From positions 3,824,605 to 3,888,604 of the forward strand of contig CM022673.1 in NCBI GenBank assembly GCA_012295275.1: DNA of 64,000 nucleotides, written 5' to 3'. Shown one piece after another: positions 1 to 40,185 of the stretch; the stretch's first letter is position 1; every line of letters starts with the position of its first letter. The stretch is from Chrysomallon squamiferum (Eukaryota > Mollusca > Gastropoda > Neomphalida > Peltospiridae). The notes under the pieces are model-generated. The model was not told the DNA's origin. It saw only the letters and a list, made by a program, of their open reading frames with translations, and made no database searches. The position numbers and the translations under genes are program-made.

Positions 1-529
1 GTAACTTTGTATAGCAGTTTATTAAGTTATCCACCAATTTCGGTGGAAGTCATTTTGTTGTTATCGAGACATCAAAGGGAAGATATATTTTTTAAAATTT
101 TGTATTTTTATTCGTTAATTGAATTTAGTTCTGGGCTTCTGGTTGAAGTGTTGACTGTAATTGGAAAGGGTATTGATTTTATAATTATCTTCTAATACTG
201 TTTGTATAATATCATTACATGTTATGAAGCTTCAAAAACAATTCTCTGGATTTTCGTTTAATGTGAAAGTATTTGTTTTATTTCAAATAAGAATGTGGAC
301 GTGCGAGTGGATTTATATAGGTGAGTGCTGGTGTATGCTTTTTTTGTGTGGGTTTAGCATCACCAAAGCTCCATCGTATTTGAAACCTTTACTTTACGTC
401 AGACGTTTATATCACGTAATAAACATTGCTTCAAAACTGGTAGCTCAGAATAATTGAGATCCTCCAGAATTTGTGACATCTTAAATCATAATTCTATACA
501 ATAATGATTTGTATAGTAACATCACAATA

Positions 530-570
<41 letters not shown>

Positions 571-781
571 CAACAACAAAACGACAACAACAATAACAAA
601 AATAACAATAATAATAATAACAATAATAATAAAATTAAAACTCACATACTTCCTATAATTTAGTACTTTGCGGAGTTATATAAATTTAAAATATCTGCTA
701 ATTTACACCTGATTCAAATTGTAAGCTATATTATTTTTTTCATAGATCGTTTATTCCGAATAGTTCAATAAATTGTTGCAG

Positions 782-786
<5 letters not shown>
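1..786. other. Intergenic AT-rich sequence downstream of VGLUT
   Basis: No supported gene. An AAT/AAC repeat spans about 528-632. Short open frames here have no recognisable protein features. Confidence 0.5.
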
Positions 787-813
<27 letters not shown>

Positions 814-834
814 TGTATGTATGTATGTATGTAT
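787..834. repeat. (GTAT)n microsatellite next to the transposon
   Basis: About twelve TATG/GTAT units end directly before the TA target site of the Tigger-like element. Confidence 0.95.
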
Positions 835-837
835 ATA

Positions 838-1626
838 CAGTGGTACCTCGACTTACGAGTGCCTCAACTTACGAATTTTTGCTTTGATTTGCGAGCCAAA
901 ATCCGAGTAACGAGCGAGTTTCAGGTACGCTGCCGCTAGTTGGCGCAACGAACAGCATAACATCCGGCCAGCATCCCGCATTTTACTCCATCACGTAGTT
1001 ACCTCGCCGCAGAAGCATCTCTGTTGTGTTGTGCTCGCGTTTGTACAGTATTTTGTAAAAATAACAAAAAATTTCTGACCATGGATTCTAAGAAAGTGAG
1101 TGCAAGGGACAGTGCTGAGAAGAAGAAGCGGATGATGTCCATTGAATTAAAGCTTGAATTCACAGACAAACACGACCTAGGTGTGCATGTAGTCGACTTG
1201 GCTAGGCAGCACGAGCATACTACTTCTACAATATGTATCATACTGTAGCTGAAGGAGTCGATAAAGGCTGTAACTCCAGCCACAGGCATTAAAATAATTT
1301 GTCTGAACTCCAAGATGATTACACTTTACAAAACCAATTTATTTCTTTATATTATCTTTTATTTTGTTTTTTTTATACAATATTTGTCATTTATAACTAC
1401 ATTTTTCTTAGTTAAAATCACGTTATAAAACAAAAAATAAAAATAAAAATAAAATAAAATAAAATAAAATAAAATAATAAAATAAATGGGGTGGTTTTCG
1501 GGGGCCTAGAACGGATTAATCGTATTTCAATTAATTTCAGTTTGGAAAATTGATTTGATATACGAGCAAGTTGAGATACGAAACCGGTCTCGGAACGAAT
1601 TAAACTCGTAATTCAAGGTACCACTG
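838..1626 (+). mobile_element. Non-autonomous Tigger/pogo-like DNA transposon
   Basis: The 789-bp element starts CAGTGGTACCTCGACTTACG and ends with the inverted counterpart (...AAGGTACCACTG), flanked on both sides by TA (836-837, 1627-1628). That is the target duplication of Tc1/mariner-superfamily elements, and these terminal repeats are typical of the Tigger branch. Interior TIR similarity continues for several tens of bases (TTACGA and GAGCGA-type motifs). Only the N-terminus of a transposase remains, so the copy is internally deleted and cannot move by itself. Confidence 0.85.
1081..1320 (+). pseudogene. Truncated Tigger/CENP-B-like transposase N-terminus
   Basis: From ATG at 1081 the frame reads a short lysine-rich start, then KKKRMMSIELKLEFTDKHDL, GVHVVDLARQHEHTTSTICI and IL, the helix-turn-helix DNA-binding start of Tigger/jerky/CENP-B transposases. 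An in-frame TAG at 1246-1248 interrupts it. Beyond the stop the same frame continues LKESIKAVTPATGIKII, still family-like, before homology ends. No DDE catalytic domain is present. Confidence 0.8.
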
Positions 1627-2114
1627 TATAAATATATATATAATGTATGTGCGTGTGTGTGTGTTCATGGATCTGTGAACTAAAATCTTTGTTTAATATA
1701 AAGGTCTGGAGATGTGGATCAAATATTTTTCTTTGTACATACATACATACATACATACATACACACACACATACATGCATTGATACATACATTTATACAT
1801 ACATCCAATATTTTTTCTTTATTTGTTATTGCTTTTATTGTGTTTTTTTTGTTTTTTTTCAATTCTGATTAACTATAGCGACAATGACCTAATTTTTCCG
1901 TATGCAGTCAGAATACTAGATACAGCTGGATTTTCTCGATTTAAAAATTCTAAACACAGTCTAACCATTTCCATCCACTCTGTTAGATCGGAGATGGTAA
2001 AAGGCTGTCTGCTGCAGATAACAAGTAGTTCGTTTCTATCGTCAGCCATTTACATACAGATGAGTCTCAAAAGTATCTCCTGAACAATTTATTGATTCAA
2101 CTTTTTAAATATAT

Positions 2115-2151
<37 letters not shown>

Positions 2152-2249
2152 GGTCTTCACGTAAGCATTGGAATTTACCTAATCTACGTGGCTGGAGATT
2201 TTGGTTTAGAGCTTACAGAGATGGCTCGAAACACGATTATTTATTCAGC

Positions 2250-2325
2250 GTTTATTTTGTGCCGATCCCTTTCCAACCACTGTTATCACAACCGTGATAG
2301 GCCTGAGATTTAACCACTGTTTACT
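2250..2325 (-). mobile_element. Possible tRNA-like SINE head (weak)
   Basis: On the minus strand the segment reads AGTGGTTAAATCTCAGGCCT followed by a dyad CACGGTTGTGAT and GGTTGGAAAGGGATC. This resembles an A-box-like start plus an anticodon-type stem, but the B box is poor. Confidence 0.2.
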
Positions 2326-3807
2326 TGACAATTAAAATGTGCGATTTGGTACTAGTCTAAAATAGTATTGCTCAGCGATAAATTCTTTTTTTCTCTCTCT
2401 TTCTTTTCTGTCTCCTAACTTTCTCCTTAGGTCGTCATTGCCTACAGCTCATTTGCTCCTAAAGCAAATTCCTCTTCCAGTTAGAGCATCGGGACAGTTT
2501 TAACAAATGTCTTCCTGTCTGTGGGAGGGTAATATAAAAGATATGTTGATACCAAATAAGTATTAATAAGTATTAAAAATTATATTTAAAAAAAATATAA
2601 ATATGCATATATACATTAGGGTAAAATCTGATAATTGCTACTAATAAAATATATTACATTATATATTACATTTCCTGTTTGTTTATGTATTCCATACCCG
2701 AATCCCGAGTGAATTTCGGACCTGACAGTAACCCTCTCTTTGCATATCACCGATTCTCAGCACTTCATTAACACAAGTAGTTTAGATTAATATTGACATT
2801 TGCTATTGGTAAAACGACGAATTGATTTTCGTCAGTTCGCCCGTTCAAGCAGCGCACACACAGACAAAACATCTGCAAACACAGCGTACGCACATAACTG
2901 GAAATTAATTTTCTAACATGTTTCTCTTGACAAATTAACCACCGAAGAAAAACAACAAATACGAGAAAGAAAAACAGACAAATACAACATATAATGATAA
3001 TAATAATAATAATAAAATAATAATAAAAATAATAAAATAATAATAATAATAATAAAAACACTGTTTGCTTAATTAGTGGGAGTTTATTCGTAGAACTGAT
3101 CAATGAACAGGGCGTGTTCTCGGCGCGTGCCGACACTTTCGGCAAACAATGAGTCTGTTAAGTTGAAAAGACTACACAGTGTAATTCTGATACAGCTCTA
3201 ATTTCTGGCCATGTTGACACAAACGTTACTGTCCAAATAAAATGGGGGTTCCTATGAAGAAACAACACTATTAATTTGCTAGTGTTAAACATACAGTGAG
3301 AGTATACGTACATGATATAACATTTTTTGTTTTTTTATGACATGCGTTTTAGTAACCCATGAATCTCTGCAAACATAACAATGGCACACGCGCACGCTCG
3401 CACGTACATACTAACACATTTATTAACAGACACACTATTTCATTCACACAGACATGTGTATGAAACAGACGGATTAATATTACTCTCTTTGAATATTATT
3501 CAACAATCTCAGTTTGAACAAGAAATGTATGTATGATACTTTTTTGTGCTGTGGTTTTAATTTTTCATCGTCATATTATTAAGTAATACCGATGAAATAA
3601 ATTCACATTAGGTGTGTGTGTGTGTGTGTGTGTGTGTATGCGTGTATGTATGTGTGTGTACATGTATATATATATATAAATAAGTATTAACTTTGTTATA
3701 TCTATATAACAACGTTAAAACAGAACTTGATTTAACCGAATTTCTTTCTTTCATATTTAGCTGTAATGAAACAATAATAATAATAATACTTCAGAACTAT
3801 ACTGATC

Positions 3808-3841
<34 letters not shown>

Positions 3842-4837
3842 CAAAAAATATTGTGAAATAAAAACACAGCCATCTTCCTGTGATTTAATTGTCTTTCGTC
3901 TCAGACAGCGCTCAGAAAGGGGTATTGCAAGACGCGAGAAGTTTAGACGCGGTTTCAGACGATCGGTCCAAATGAAATTACCCCATACAATTATCTGGAA
4001 CATGTTATAGCATAAAGAAAGCATTTCGCTCGAACCTATACGTTAATTAGCGCCCAGTTGTCAAATTCAAGCACCTGATCCCGACTAAGGTGCATTAAAG
4101 TTTGGTCACATGACCGTACATACAACCCACGTTGGGTTTTTTTTTTTTTCGTATCTAGCCATCGCAAACATCGATCTTGTCTTGATGTATTTAGCATGAT
4201 AGGTTTAAGGATTTATTCTCAAGCAAGAAATGTGATTTGTCGTAGGGAGGCGAGCGAGATAATTTCATTTATTTGTGCCCCATCTAACTCGCTGAAGGAG
4301 TCGGGGAAAAGATTAAATTAGCATGTCGTCTTTTTGTCAAAATTAAATCCCAAAAGAATTTGTCTAAAAATCTTGAATTTATCACAAACACCGCGGCAGG
4401 GGTTTGGACAGCGAGTGTAAGATATTGGCTTTGGCTGTGAAGCGTCGAGCGACAAGAGATTGTCATTCATCTGAGACAACGCGCTGATAATGACAAAGTG
4501 AAACCGATATTGCTTTGACTGTCTTTCAGACTTGGTGCCTTTAAAAGCGAAATTGATACGCGTTTGTCTGCATCATGCGTTCATTTGGTAACGGGTTGCA
4601 GGACAAATCCGATAGAGGTATACAATTACACGGACCTTCTGGTTGTTTTTTCATCTTTTATTTCTTTTTCTCTCTCTTTTTTTTTTTTTTTTTTATTTAT
4701 TTATTTTATTTATTATGATTATTATTATTATTTATTTTATTTTTTATTTATTATGATTTTTATTATTATTTATTTTCTCTTTTTTTTTTTTTTTTTTGAT
4801 GTTCTTTTTCTTTTTCCTCTTTTTTTTTTTTCTTAAA

Positions 4838-4876
<39 letters not shown>

Positions 4877-5688
4877 ATTTCAGAAAGGGGCGATACTAGG
4901 TTTTCATTGTGGTTGATGTAATTATCAAAACGAATGAAATTTAAATATTTCTGAAATATGGTCAGAAAAAGATAAGTGAAGATGTGCGTTGACAGGCGCG
5001 CGCTTGTTTTTGGTTACACGTAATCGAAAGTTGTGATTTTCTCATTTCAAATTAGAACTAGGAGTAATACAATGCACGTATTACTGTCGATCAGAGATGT
5101 CAAATAATTTTCATTATGAAGTAAATTAGCTAATAAGATACAAAGTTACAAGTATTTCATATGATTTTATCTAATTTCGATAAACAGTACAACTTAAAGA
5201 GGCTGTAACATAATTCGTATAGAATGAAAATGAAACAAAAAAGATATAAAACCAGTTTTCATATAACTAACAATAAAAAGTAACATAAATACAAATATGG
5301 TGTCGTCTGTTGTTTTCGTTTGGCCAGATCCTGTACATACATTTATTATTTTTAAAACACACACGCATACGCACGAACGCACGCACACAAACACACACAC
5401 ATTTATTTGTATATATAATTTACTTTGATACAGAATGATAGAAGTAATAACATTTGCACACAAATACTGGAACATTGTATACTTTGTTGTTTTATTGCAC
5501 AAACAGCCGTCCAGACAAACGGAACAAACAGCGGCACTGACAAATGGACAAATGGAACAAACAGTCGCACCGACAAACGAACAGACAGATACACTGGTAA
5601 ACATTGCATGGTTCACAGAACACTCTCATTCTTGCATCCAAGTTTAATTTTGATCATAAGACTCAGACAAATAATAATAATAACAATA

Positions 5689-5759
<71 letters not shown>

Positions 5760-6600
5760 GTAATAATAACAACGGCTACTATTGACTAATAAACTCTGGT
5801 AACATTTTAACAGCAAACACATTTATAACAGAACATCATTAAGTACGTGATGAGAATGTGACAGTGAACATTTCGTTAATAGTTGCCTTTTCAGGATACA
5901 TCTATTTCTCTTTAATCTCTCTCTCCTTCTCACTCTCCGATTCCTCTTAATTCTCTGTATATCACATACACTCGCAAAGACATATACACAGATATACACA
6001 TACACATATAAAACTGATGTCATCTCTTAACCGTTTAGATAATAAATAAATTAGTGTTTTTTTCACGTTTATTTTTTGTGATTTTATCAATGCAACGATC
6101 AGGATACTTCCGTAGTTAATATTGAAATTTACTTTTGATGTCTGTTTATGCAGACATTTTAACATGTGAGCAAACAACAGCATTACTATTATTTTTTTTT
6201 TATCATTCTGCTTAAATTATGCGAAATTGCAATTTTAGAAACATTAACTCGAAGAAGCAAGTCTTTTCAAAATGTTATAACACATAATAATCACTTGAAT
6301 AATAATTTGCTAGTTTTATAAAAACATCCTTCTTTATCCGCCATATTTTTATTAATTCTTGTTTATTTAAATTTCATATAACTGGGTGAGATATTAATAC
6401 ATCTGACTTTCGATCTGTCTGTCTGTCTGTAAAAAAAATGGAAATAAGTTTGAACTGATTGAAAGATAATGTATTAGATTTGATTCTGCGATTAAAAATA
6501 TGAACACTTTTATTCTGGACAAAAGCATCTTTCACTTTGTACTGACTGTTCTTAGAGAATAGAAGAAACATTTCATTATGTATCGTCACAAGAATTATTA

Positions 6601-6670
6601 TAAGTTGAAATATTTTCAAGGATTCGAACCCAAAACCTACCAGTCTAAGACCAAACATTCACCGGTTGTT
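6601..6670 (-). mobile_element. tRNA-derived SINE remnant with B box
   Basis: The minus strand reads GGTCTTAGACTGGTAGGTTT then TGGGTTCGAATCCTTG. GGTTCGAATCC is a perfect RNA polymerase III B box, spaced as in a tRNA from a degraded A-box region near 6650-6668. A similar head occurs at 46845-46925. Confidence 0.45.
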
Positions 6671-7129
6671 TTTTTTTTGGAGCCAATATAAATGTTATTT
6701 AGTTTATAATAATTATATATGACGTATGACACGTTTGAAACTACTTACTTATCATTAGATTGCTTTATTAAAGTAAGGAGATTTCTAATTTTCGGTTGTC
6801 AGAGAAATAGATACTGGAATGTGAAGGATGTTGATATAAAACGAGTTACACGAATAACAGATTCAATTAACAACAAATAAATAAAAAACACAATTCTGTT
6901 CACCCCACCATGTGGCACTCAGAGAAAAAAATGGATCATGGGATATTACACGAACGTTCGACATGAAGTGATGACAGTCTCTTGTCACAAATAACAACCA
7001 CAAAATAAATAAATAAATAAAATAAAATAAAATAAAACTATTTAAACTAAAATAAACTAAAATAATTAAAAATCCAAAACCAATGTACTGTAACGCTTTC
7101 TAAAAGCAATGTCTTGTAAGAGATCCACA

Positions 7130-7203
7130 ACGTATTGTTGTCTATTAGGTTCATTCATTTATTTATTTATTTTTGTTCTAACAACTACGGGGTGTTTTTA
7201 CCA

Positions 7204-7239
<36 letters not shown>

Positions 7240-7351
7240 TTTGTTTTGTTTTGTTTTGTTTTGTTTTGTTTAGTTTGCTTGTTTTGTTTGTACAGCTGTG
7301 TAACACACTGGCAGTATGGTACACAGTACGGTACACGTTAACGTCACAACT
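7130..7351 (-). promoter_or_regulatory. Probable VGLUT 3' UTR with AATAAA signals
   Basis: Below the stop codon the minus strand has overlapping AATAAA hexamers at 7158-7171 (TTTATT on the plus strand), a plausible polyadenylation signal. Between the stop and the signal the transcript would carry an A-run of about 30 nt (plus-strand T-run near 7207-7237) and CAAAA-type repeats. The 3' end is inferred only from the hexamers. Confidence 0.45.
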
Positions 7352-34189
<26,838 letters not shown>

Positions 34190-34194
34190 CTGAA

Positions 34195-34231
<37 letters not shown>

Positions 34232-34328
34232 ACTACTACTACTAATAGTAGTAATAACAACAGCAATAATAATATTAAAAGTAACAACATCATTAATAAT
34301 GATATTAATAATAATAACAAACAACAAT

Positions 34329-34410
34329 AATAATAATAATAATAATAAGAAGAAGAAGAAGAAGAAGAAAGAAGAAGAAGAAGAAGAAGAAGAAGAAGAG
34401 GAAGAGGAGG
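34329..34410. repeat. (AAT)n-(GAA)n microsatellite upstream of exon 1
   Basis: About seven AAT units then about 20 GAA/GGA units; on the transcribed strand this is TTC repeat. Confidence 0.95.
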
Positions 34411-35763
34411 AACCACGAAAAGAAGAAAGTCATTTATCTGAAATATTACTGCTGCTCTAACTACTACCATAGATACTACTACTATTACTAATACTGCTGC
34501 TAGCACTAGTACTATTATTACAACCACTACCCACCACTAATGTAACTACTGATATTATATGATGATAACAATGATGATCATGATGAAAAGTAAAAGAATA
34601 TTAAGAAGTAAAAAAAAGGTAGCGGAAAAACAATGACAGCATTAGCAACAACAAGAAATGTGATCCCAATAAGATAGCCATTACACGTAACAATACTCTA
34701 AAACATCGATAACTTGCTGTGAATCTGATACCAACATTTTATTTAGCTTCGCTTTATTTATTTTTCTATGTGTTTGAAGCTATTGTCTACGCTTGCTTCT
34801 GGATTTTTTTCATTGAATCACATCAAAAAGAGAACATGTAAAATTTTGACAGCCACCGATGGTAACCGTGTTCGTCATAATTTTTCATTAAAACGTTAAT
34901 TTAAAAATAATGAGTTTGCCCATGTTCACCGTATAAAAAAATTTGTATGTCTGTCATCTGCAATGTCAAAATCATATTTCGTTTGATGACGTTCTATTGT
35001 ACAAGGCGTTTTCCAATACGGTTTTGTGTATCTGATAGAAAAAAAAATAATAACGATAACAATAGTAATAGAACTGTGTTGTAATGTTACAACAATGGTC
35101 TTTCACAGAACGCCTGATATGAGAATGTGTAACTCTAGATGTAGGAAATTAAGCGACGGCATCGCAAAACTGCGCAGGCAGAATGATTGCGAGCCGATTG
35201 TGAAAAAAATCAAAACCCTTTGTGTGGCTGTAAGTCAACAAGGAATACAGCACTAATGCGGATTATTCCAGAGTTGTGTTGTGTTAAATGATGGCGTTTG
35301 TGTCCACCGAAATGAGATAACGCTGTAACGGGAGAGAAACAATATTAGTGTTAATACATGTCGGCACATACACAGACATGTTTAGGTTTATTTACATCTC
35401 TTTCCCTCCCACTCTCTGTCTCTCTATCTGTCAGTGTCTATCTGTCTCTCCCCATCTCTCTTTCTGTCTCTGTCTTTGTGTCTTTCTCTGTCTTTCTTTC
35501 TTTCTATTTCTGATTCTCTCTTCATCTTTACCAAGTTATTAATGTGTAACGTACTGGATGCAAATTATTCCCAAAGCTTTTTCGATTTGTTTTATTTAAA
35601 ATATTACTATTATTACTACTACTACTACTACTACTACTACTGCTATAATTATTACTGCTGCTGCTGCAACTACTACTATTAATAATAATAGAAGTAGTAA
35701 TAGTAATAGTAGTTGTAGTAGTAGTAGTTCTAGTAGTAGTATTAGTAGTAATATTGTAATAGG

Positions 35764-35794
<31 letters not shown>

Positions 35795-35803
35795 TAGTAA
35801 TAA

Positions 35804-35858
<55 letters not shown>

Positions 35859-38159
35859 TAAAAGCACACGTAGTAAATAAATAAATCCCTTTGAATTCAG
35901 GACAAGTACTTTAAAACTTCTATACGAAATAAATCTTGCACAGTTTTATGTCATAGAAGAAGCAGCTGTTGCCTTGACAACCACATACTTAAACAACTCG
36001 TGTTGACATTGTAAAAACAATCTAATAATTACGACATTGTGAATGTATGACGGCAGACAATGGATTTTTTTTTCAGATTTCTTTACAGCAAACTCTAAAC
36101 GTTATGACTTACGAACAAAAATTCGTAACGTATTGTGCAAAAAGGAAAACAGAAAATCGGTGTGAACTATTTTTCGATGGCTTTTTAGAATTGTTAAAAG
36201 CAAAAGTGCTCAAAAAAAAAAAAAAAAAAAAAAGAAAAGAACAAAAGAAAAAAAAAAGAAAAAGACAAAAATGAAAAATACTGAAAGGAACATATCTGCT
36301 ATAAGGTTTTAAGTAAAGCTTTAAATGTGAACTATTTTTCGATTAAATATTTGAGCGAAAATATCTTTATGGAATTGTGGTGAAGTTATTTGAAACCCAT
36401 AGTGATTTTAGAATAACATACCGTATTTATCCGAAAAACTGAGACAGATATTTATTTACAGATTATTTAGAGATTTTTGATATCCATATTTATACCCAGA
36501 GATTTGAAAAGTAATATTTACAGATCTGATACTCATATTTTTCTTAAGGTATTTCGATTCAGTGATATTTTTAACATCAGTTTTTCTAAATACGGAATAA
36601 CACCCTTCATTAGTATACATATATCTAATATAGTGAGCTAATTTGATTTTAAGAAGATTCAGAAAACTTATCTGCAAATGAACAAATTTAGAAAACTAAA
36701 TTATAAATAAATATATTTGGAAAAATGGTGTACAGATAAATCTGGAAGCCCACATTTCTGTACGGATATTTACGATCCATCCAAATTTGTGTACGGATAT
36801 TTCAATTAAGTTATTTTAAATTATATTTCAAATCAGATATTTTAAGCGATGTTTCATTACGCTAATTCAAGGCCAGTTACTTATTTCTGACTTCAACCCA
36901 CTGACATTGTAACCTGCCATCTTTAGCCGTTCTCCAGAAATGTTCATCTTGAAGTCCAGAACAATGTGACTGTGCGTGGTAGATCGATACTTACGAACAG
37001 AATAATAAACCAGAAAGTAAACTGTCGTAAATACTGCGTTGGGTTCTTTTGTTATTTCGCTGAGAAAAGTGTAATATCTGTATTACGTTTTCCTGATGAC
37101 AGATTAGAGAAATTAAGAAGGAAGATGACGAAGGAGAGAGGGGGAAGAGAAGAAAAAAAAAAAAAATGATAATGAAAACATTTCTGTGTATCTGTGCTTT
37201 GGTCTAATCTTGCATATCGAAATTAAAAAGAAAAAAAAATGGGTAAAAATAAATCAATGTTTTGATGATGATATTACATTAGTGATTTTTTTTTTTTTTT
37301 TTTTTATACAGAAAAAGGTCTAATTAAAAAATATACATTACGATTATGGTAAGTATTTTTTTATATTAAAATCATGATGAGTATATTGAGAAATGTAATT
37401 TACTATACATCGGCAAAGATTCGCTATCATTAAACACTGTTTGCTAATTACAGAACACAGTGTGAGTCTCTGTAAAACAGAGTATGTGATGTACACGTCA
37501 AAATGTTTGTTTTTCGCTTCAGGTTGTTAATGTAGGCGTAATGTAGAAAAGTCACATAAACTTATAACTTTACTATTTTATGTCTTTGTCCTTTTGTTAT
37601 TATTATTATTTTTTTTTTTTTTTTTAAAAGATTTTTAAAAATGTTATTTGGTCTTTGTTGTTGTTTAGTGTTTGTTTTGTTTTTGTTTTTGATTGTTTTT
37701 GTTTTTGTTTTGTTTTCTAAATTCAGTTTAATTTAATTTAATTTAATTAATTAATTAATTTATTTATTTATTTATTTATTTATTTATGTTATTTTATTTT
37801 GTTTTAATTTATGTATTTATTTTATTATTTTTATTTATTACAATTATTATTATTATTATTATTAGTTATTGGATATTTTTTCATTTTTTAAATATTTTTT
37901 ATTTTTTCGTTTGTTTTTTTTTTTTTTTGTTTGATTTTTTATTTGTAATTTCTGAGGCTTTTAAATTAATATTTTACTATTCAAACAAAGGTAACAACAA
38001 AAATTTCACTAATCCAAAATCACCCAAAAACAATCTTAGTAAAAACAAATATTTCTTATTAATCAGCCAGCTGAAACAACAACCAGGTCTAACATACAAT
38101 TCATTTAAAAAAAAAAATTGTTCTGTAATTTAAATTTTCTTTAAAATAACAAAATAAAA

Positions 38160-38166
<7 letters not shown>

Positions 38167-38212
<46 letters not shown>
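38167..38212. repeat. A46 homopolymer
   Basis: Longest A-run in the window. It could be a retroposon tail, but no element is recognisable beside it. Confidence 0.95.
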
Positions 38213-38213
<1 letters not shown>

Positions 38214-38329
38214 AAAAATTAAAAAAAAAGAAAAGAAAAAAAAACAACCAAAAAACATAGTAAAAATAAATCTCCCAAATTTTTTTTTTTTTTTAAATCT
38301 TTTTTCCTCTGTTATATTTTCCATCGCAT

Positions 38330-38800
38330 GGCTAGCTTCTAATAGTCACAACAGCGTCGGGTCAAACGAAACCGCAGCAAAGAAAATCCGTCGGAAAACC
38401 TCAAAATTACTGCCGTCATAACATTTATATCAAGTAGATTTGATGATTATAAGCGTAAGAGGCTTTTGTCGGGTGCTGTGTCGGGCTTTGTCGCGCTGCT
38501 GCCAGGCTGGTCCGGGCTCCTCGGCATCGCTTCGCCATTAATCAAGATGAGAAAGATCGATTCTTAGAAAAGCTGATAAAGTCTTTTTCTCTCATCGTGG
38601 CGCGCGATTCACTCCCTTTCCTAGAGCTCTTCAATCCAGTTCGGTATATCTTAGGGGATTACACGGACTCCAGTGTTTGTCAAAGCCCAGATGAAGATCG
38701 TTAGTCTTGGAGATAAATGATTTTTGTCACCGACGATAGAGATTTGTCTTTTGAGGGCGAAAGTTAAAAGAAGAAGACAAAGTTACGAGGTGCGGGCAAC
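38330..38800. other. Repeat-poor, CG-containing island upstream of VGLUT
   Basis: About 470 bp without microsatellites, including CGCCATTAATCAAGATGAGA and CATCGTGGCGCGCGATTC. Candidate enhancer or conserved non-coding element. Confidence 0.35.
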
Positions 38801-39669
38801 TCTACGTGGAATGGCGAGGTCATGATGATTTTTCAGTGTCGTAACTGAAATTTACGACTGATTAAAAACCAAAGTTTCAAAAACTTATGGTGATGACGGT
38901 CATGATGATGGTCGTCCTCACTGTGGTTGTGGTATTACTGTCAGAGATGTGGTAGTGAGCATGATGATGATGATTATTATTTAGAAAGAAAAGAGAAATT
39001 AGTTTATAACATTAAATACTAGTTCGCGAATTTGCTGATGTTCACATTCGCATGTCAGAGTGTATTACTGTATGTATAGGTATGCATTTTTTTGTGTTGC
39101 TCTGAGAAAAATGAGGGAGAGAAAAGATAATCAGTTACTATTGTCCACCGATGATAGAAATTTAGTTATTTATTTACTTATTTCTCATTAAAACAACATA
39201 AATAAAGGAACAGTATGTTTCAGCATTCATCAACAGACATGAAATGCTCAATAATATTTAATTTTCTTTTCAATTTGCTGATTTTTCGCACTCATTTTTT
39301 TTTTTATATTTCCCTGCAAAACAAGCCATGATGGAGATTCTTTATTAAATATGTCATCTGCAGGAAGGCGGCCATAACCGAGTTTACTTGATCAACATCC
39401 TGATTTTGATTCTGTCAGATTAATTTTGATTCATCTGAAGAAATCAGCGACTAATGGACTTTGTGTCCACAGGGAACTCTACATTCCTGTCCTCGGCTTT
39501 TTATCCTCCAGATTCTGTCACATAGAAAACCCAACACGAGCATATCTGGTGGAATAGAACGAGTTTTTGGTTAACCAAACTTTGCCCATTTTAAAAAAAA
39601 AGAAAAAAAAAAAAAATATAGGGCTCAGACGTATTCAGATTAGATTTGAACTATCTGCTGTTAAACCTT

Positions 39670-40185
39670 CTAAAAATAACTTTTCCAAATATCAGATTAG
39701 TTGTTCGATGGACGTATTATTTGCAAAACGTTGTCTCGATAGTATTCTTTTGTCTTCATCAGTTATATAGACATAAATAAGGCTACATTTACAGTATGAG
39801 CTTCTGAAATTTGTTTTGCTGTTATGTAATCATATCTCTTACTAAAAGGTGTAACCTCTCTAAAGTTTCTTACAGTTATTAATTGTTTTACAGTCTTTTA
39901 CTTGGTTGATGAGCAAACAACAGCTTATAATCTGAACAGAACCTTTCCAAATTTCAGCTCAGCCATTATTCCACAGATGTATTCTTTGTCAAAAAGACCT
40001 CAAAGGTTTTATTTCGTTTTCAGTTATTATACAGTCTCAAACAATGTCAGTTAAAGAAGCAGTCGCTCAGGAATTAAAATTCTTTAAAGGTTCTTTCCAA
40101 ATTTCAGTTCATTTCCCATACAGATATGTTCTTTGCTAACACTACTAACAGTTCTTTTCTGTTTTCCTATAGCTCTCTATTGTTG
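39670..40185. repeat. Three diverged copies of a short motif
   Basis: CTTTTCCAAATATCAG, CCTTTCCAAATTTCAG and CTTTCCAAATTTCAGTTCA (about 39679, 39944, 40092) are each followed by a RTATTMTTTGC-like stretch. Remnants of an old tandem or dispersed repeat. Confidence 0.4.

Larger units (their letters stand above)
1629..7130. other. Intergenic region between transposon and VGLUT 3' end
   Basis: No coding exon found on either strand. Contents: CATA repeat about 1737-1805; T30 at 2116-2145; AAT repeats about 2999-3056 and 5660-5760; (GT)n 3612-3637; (GA)n about 3814-3841; very T-rich stretch 4660-4872; CA-rich stretch 5355-5400; AAAT repeats about 7006-7036. A repeat-poor island with mixed composition lies at about 4180-4560. 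Confidence 0.6.
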
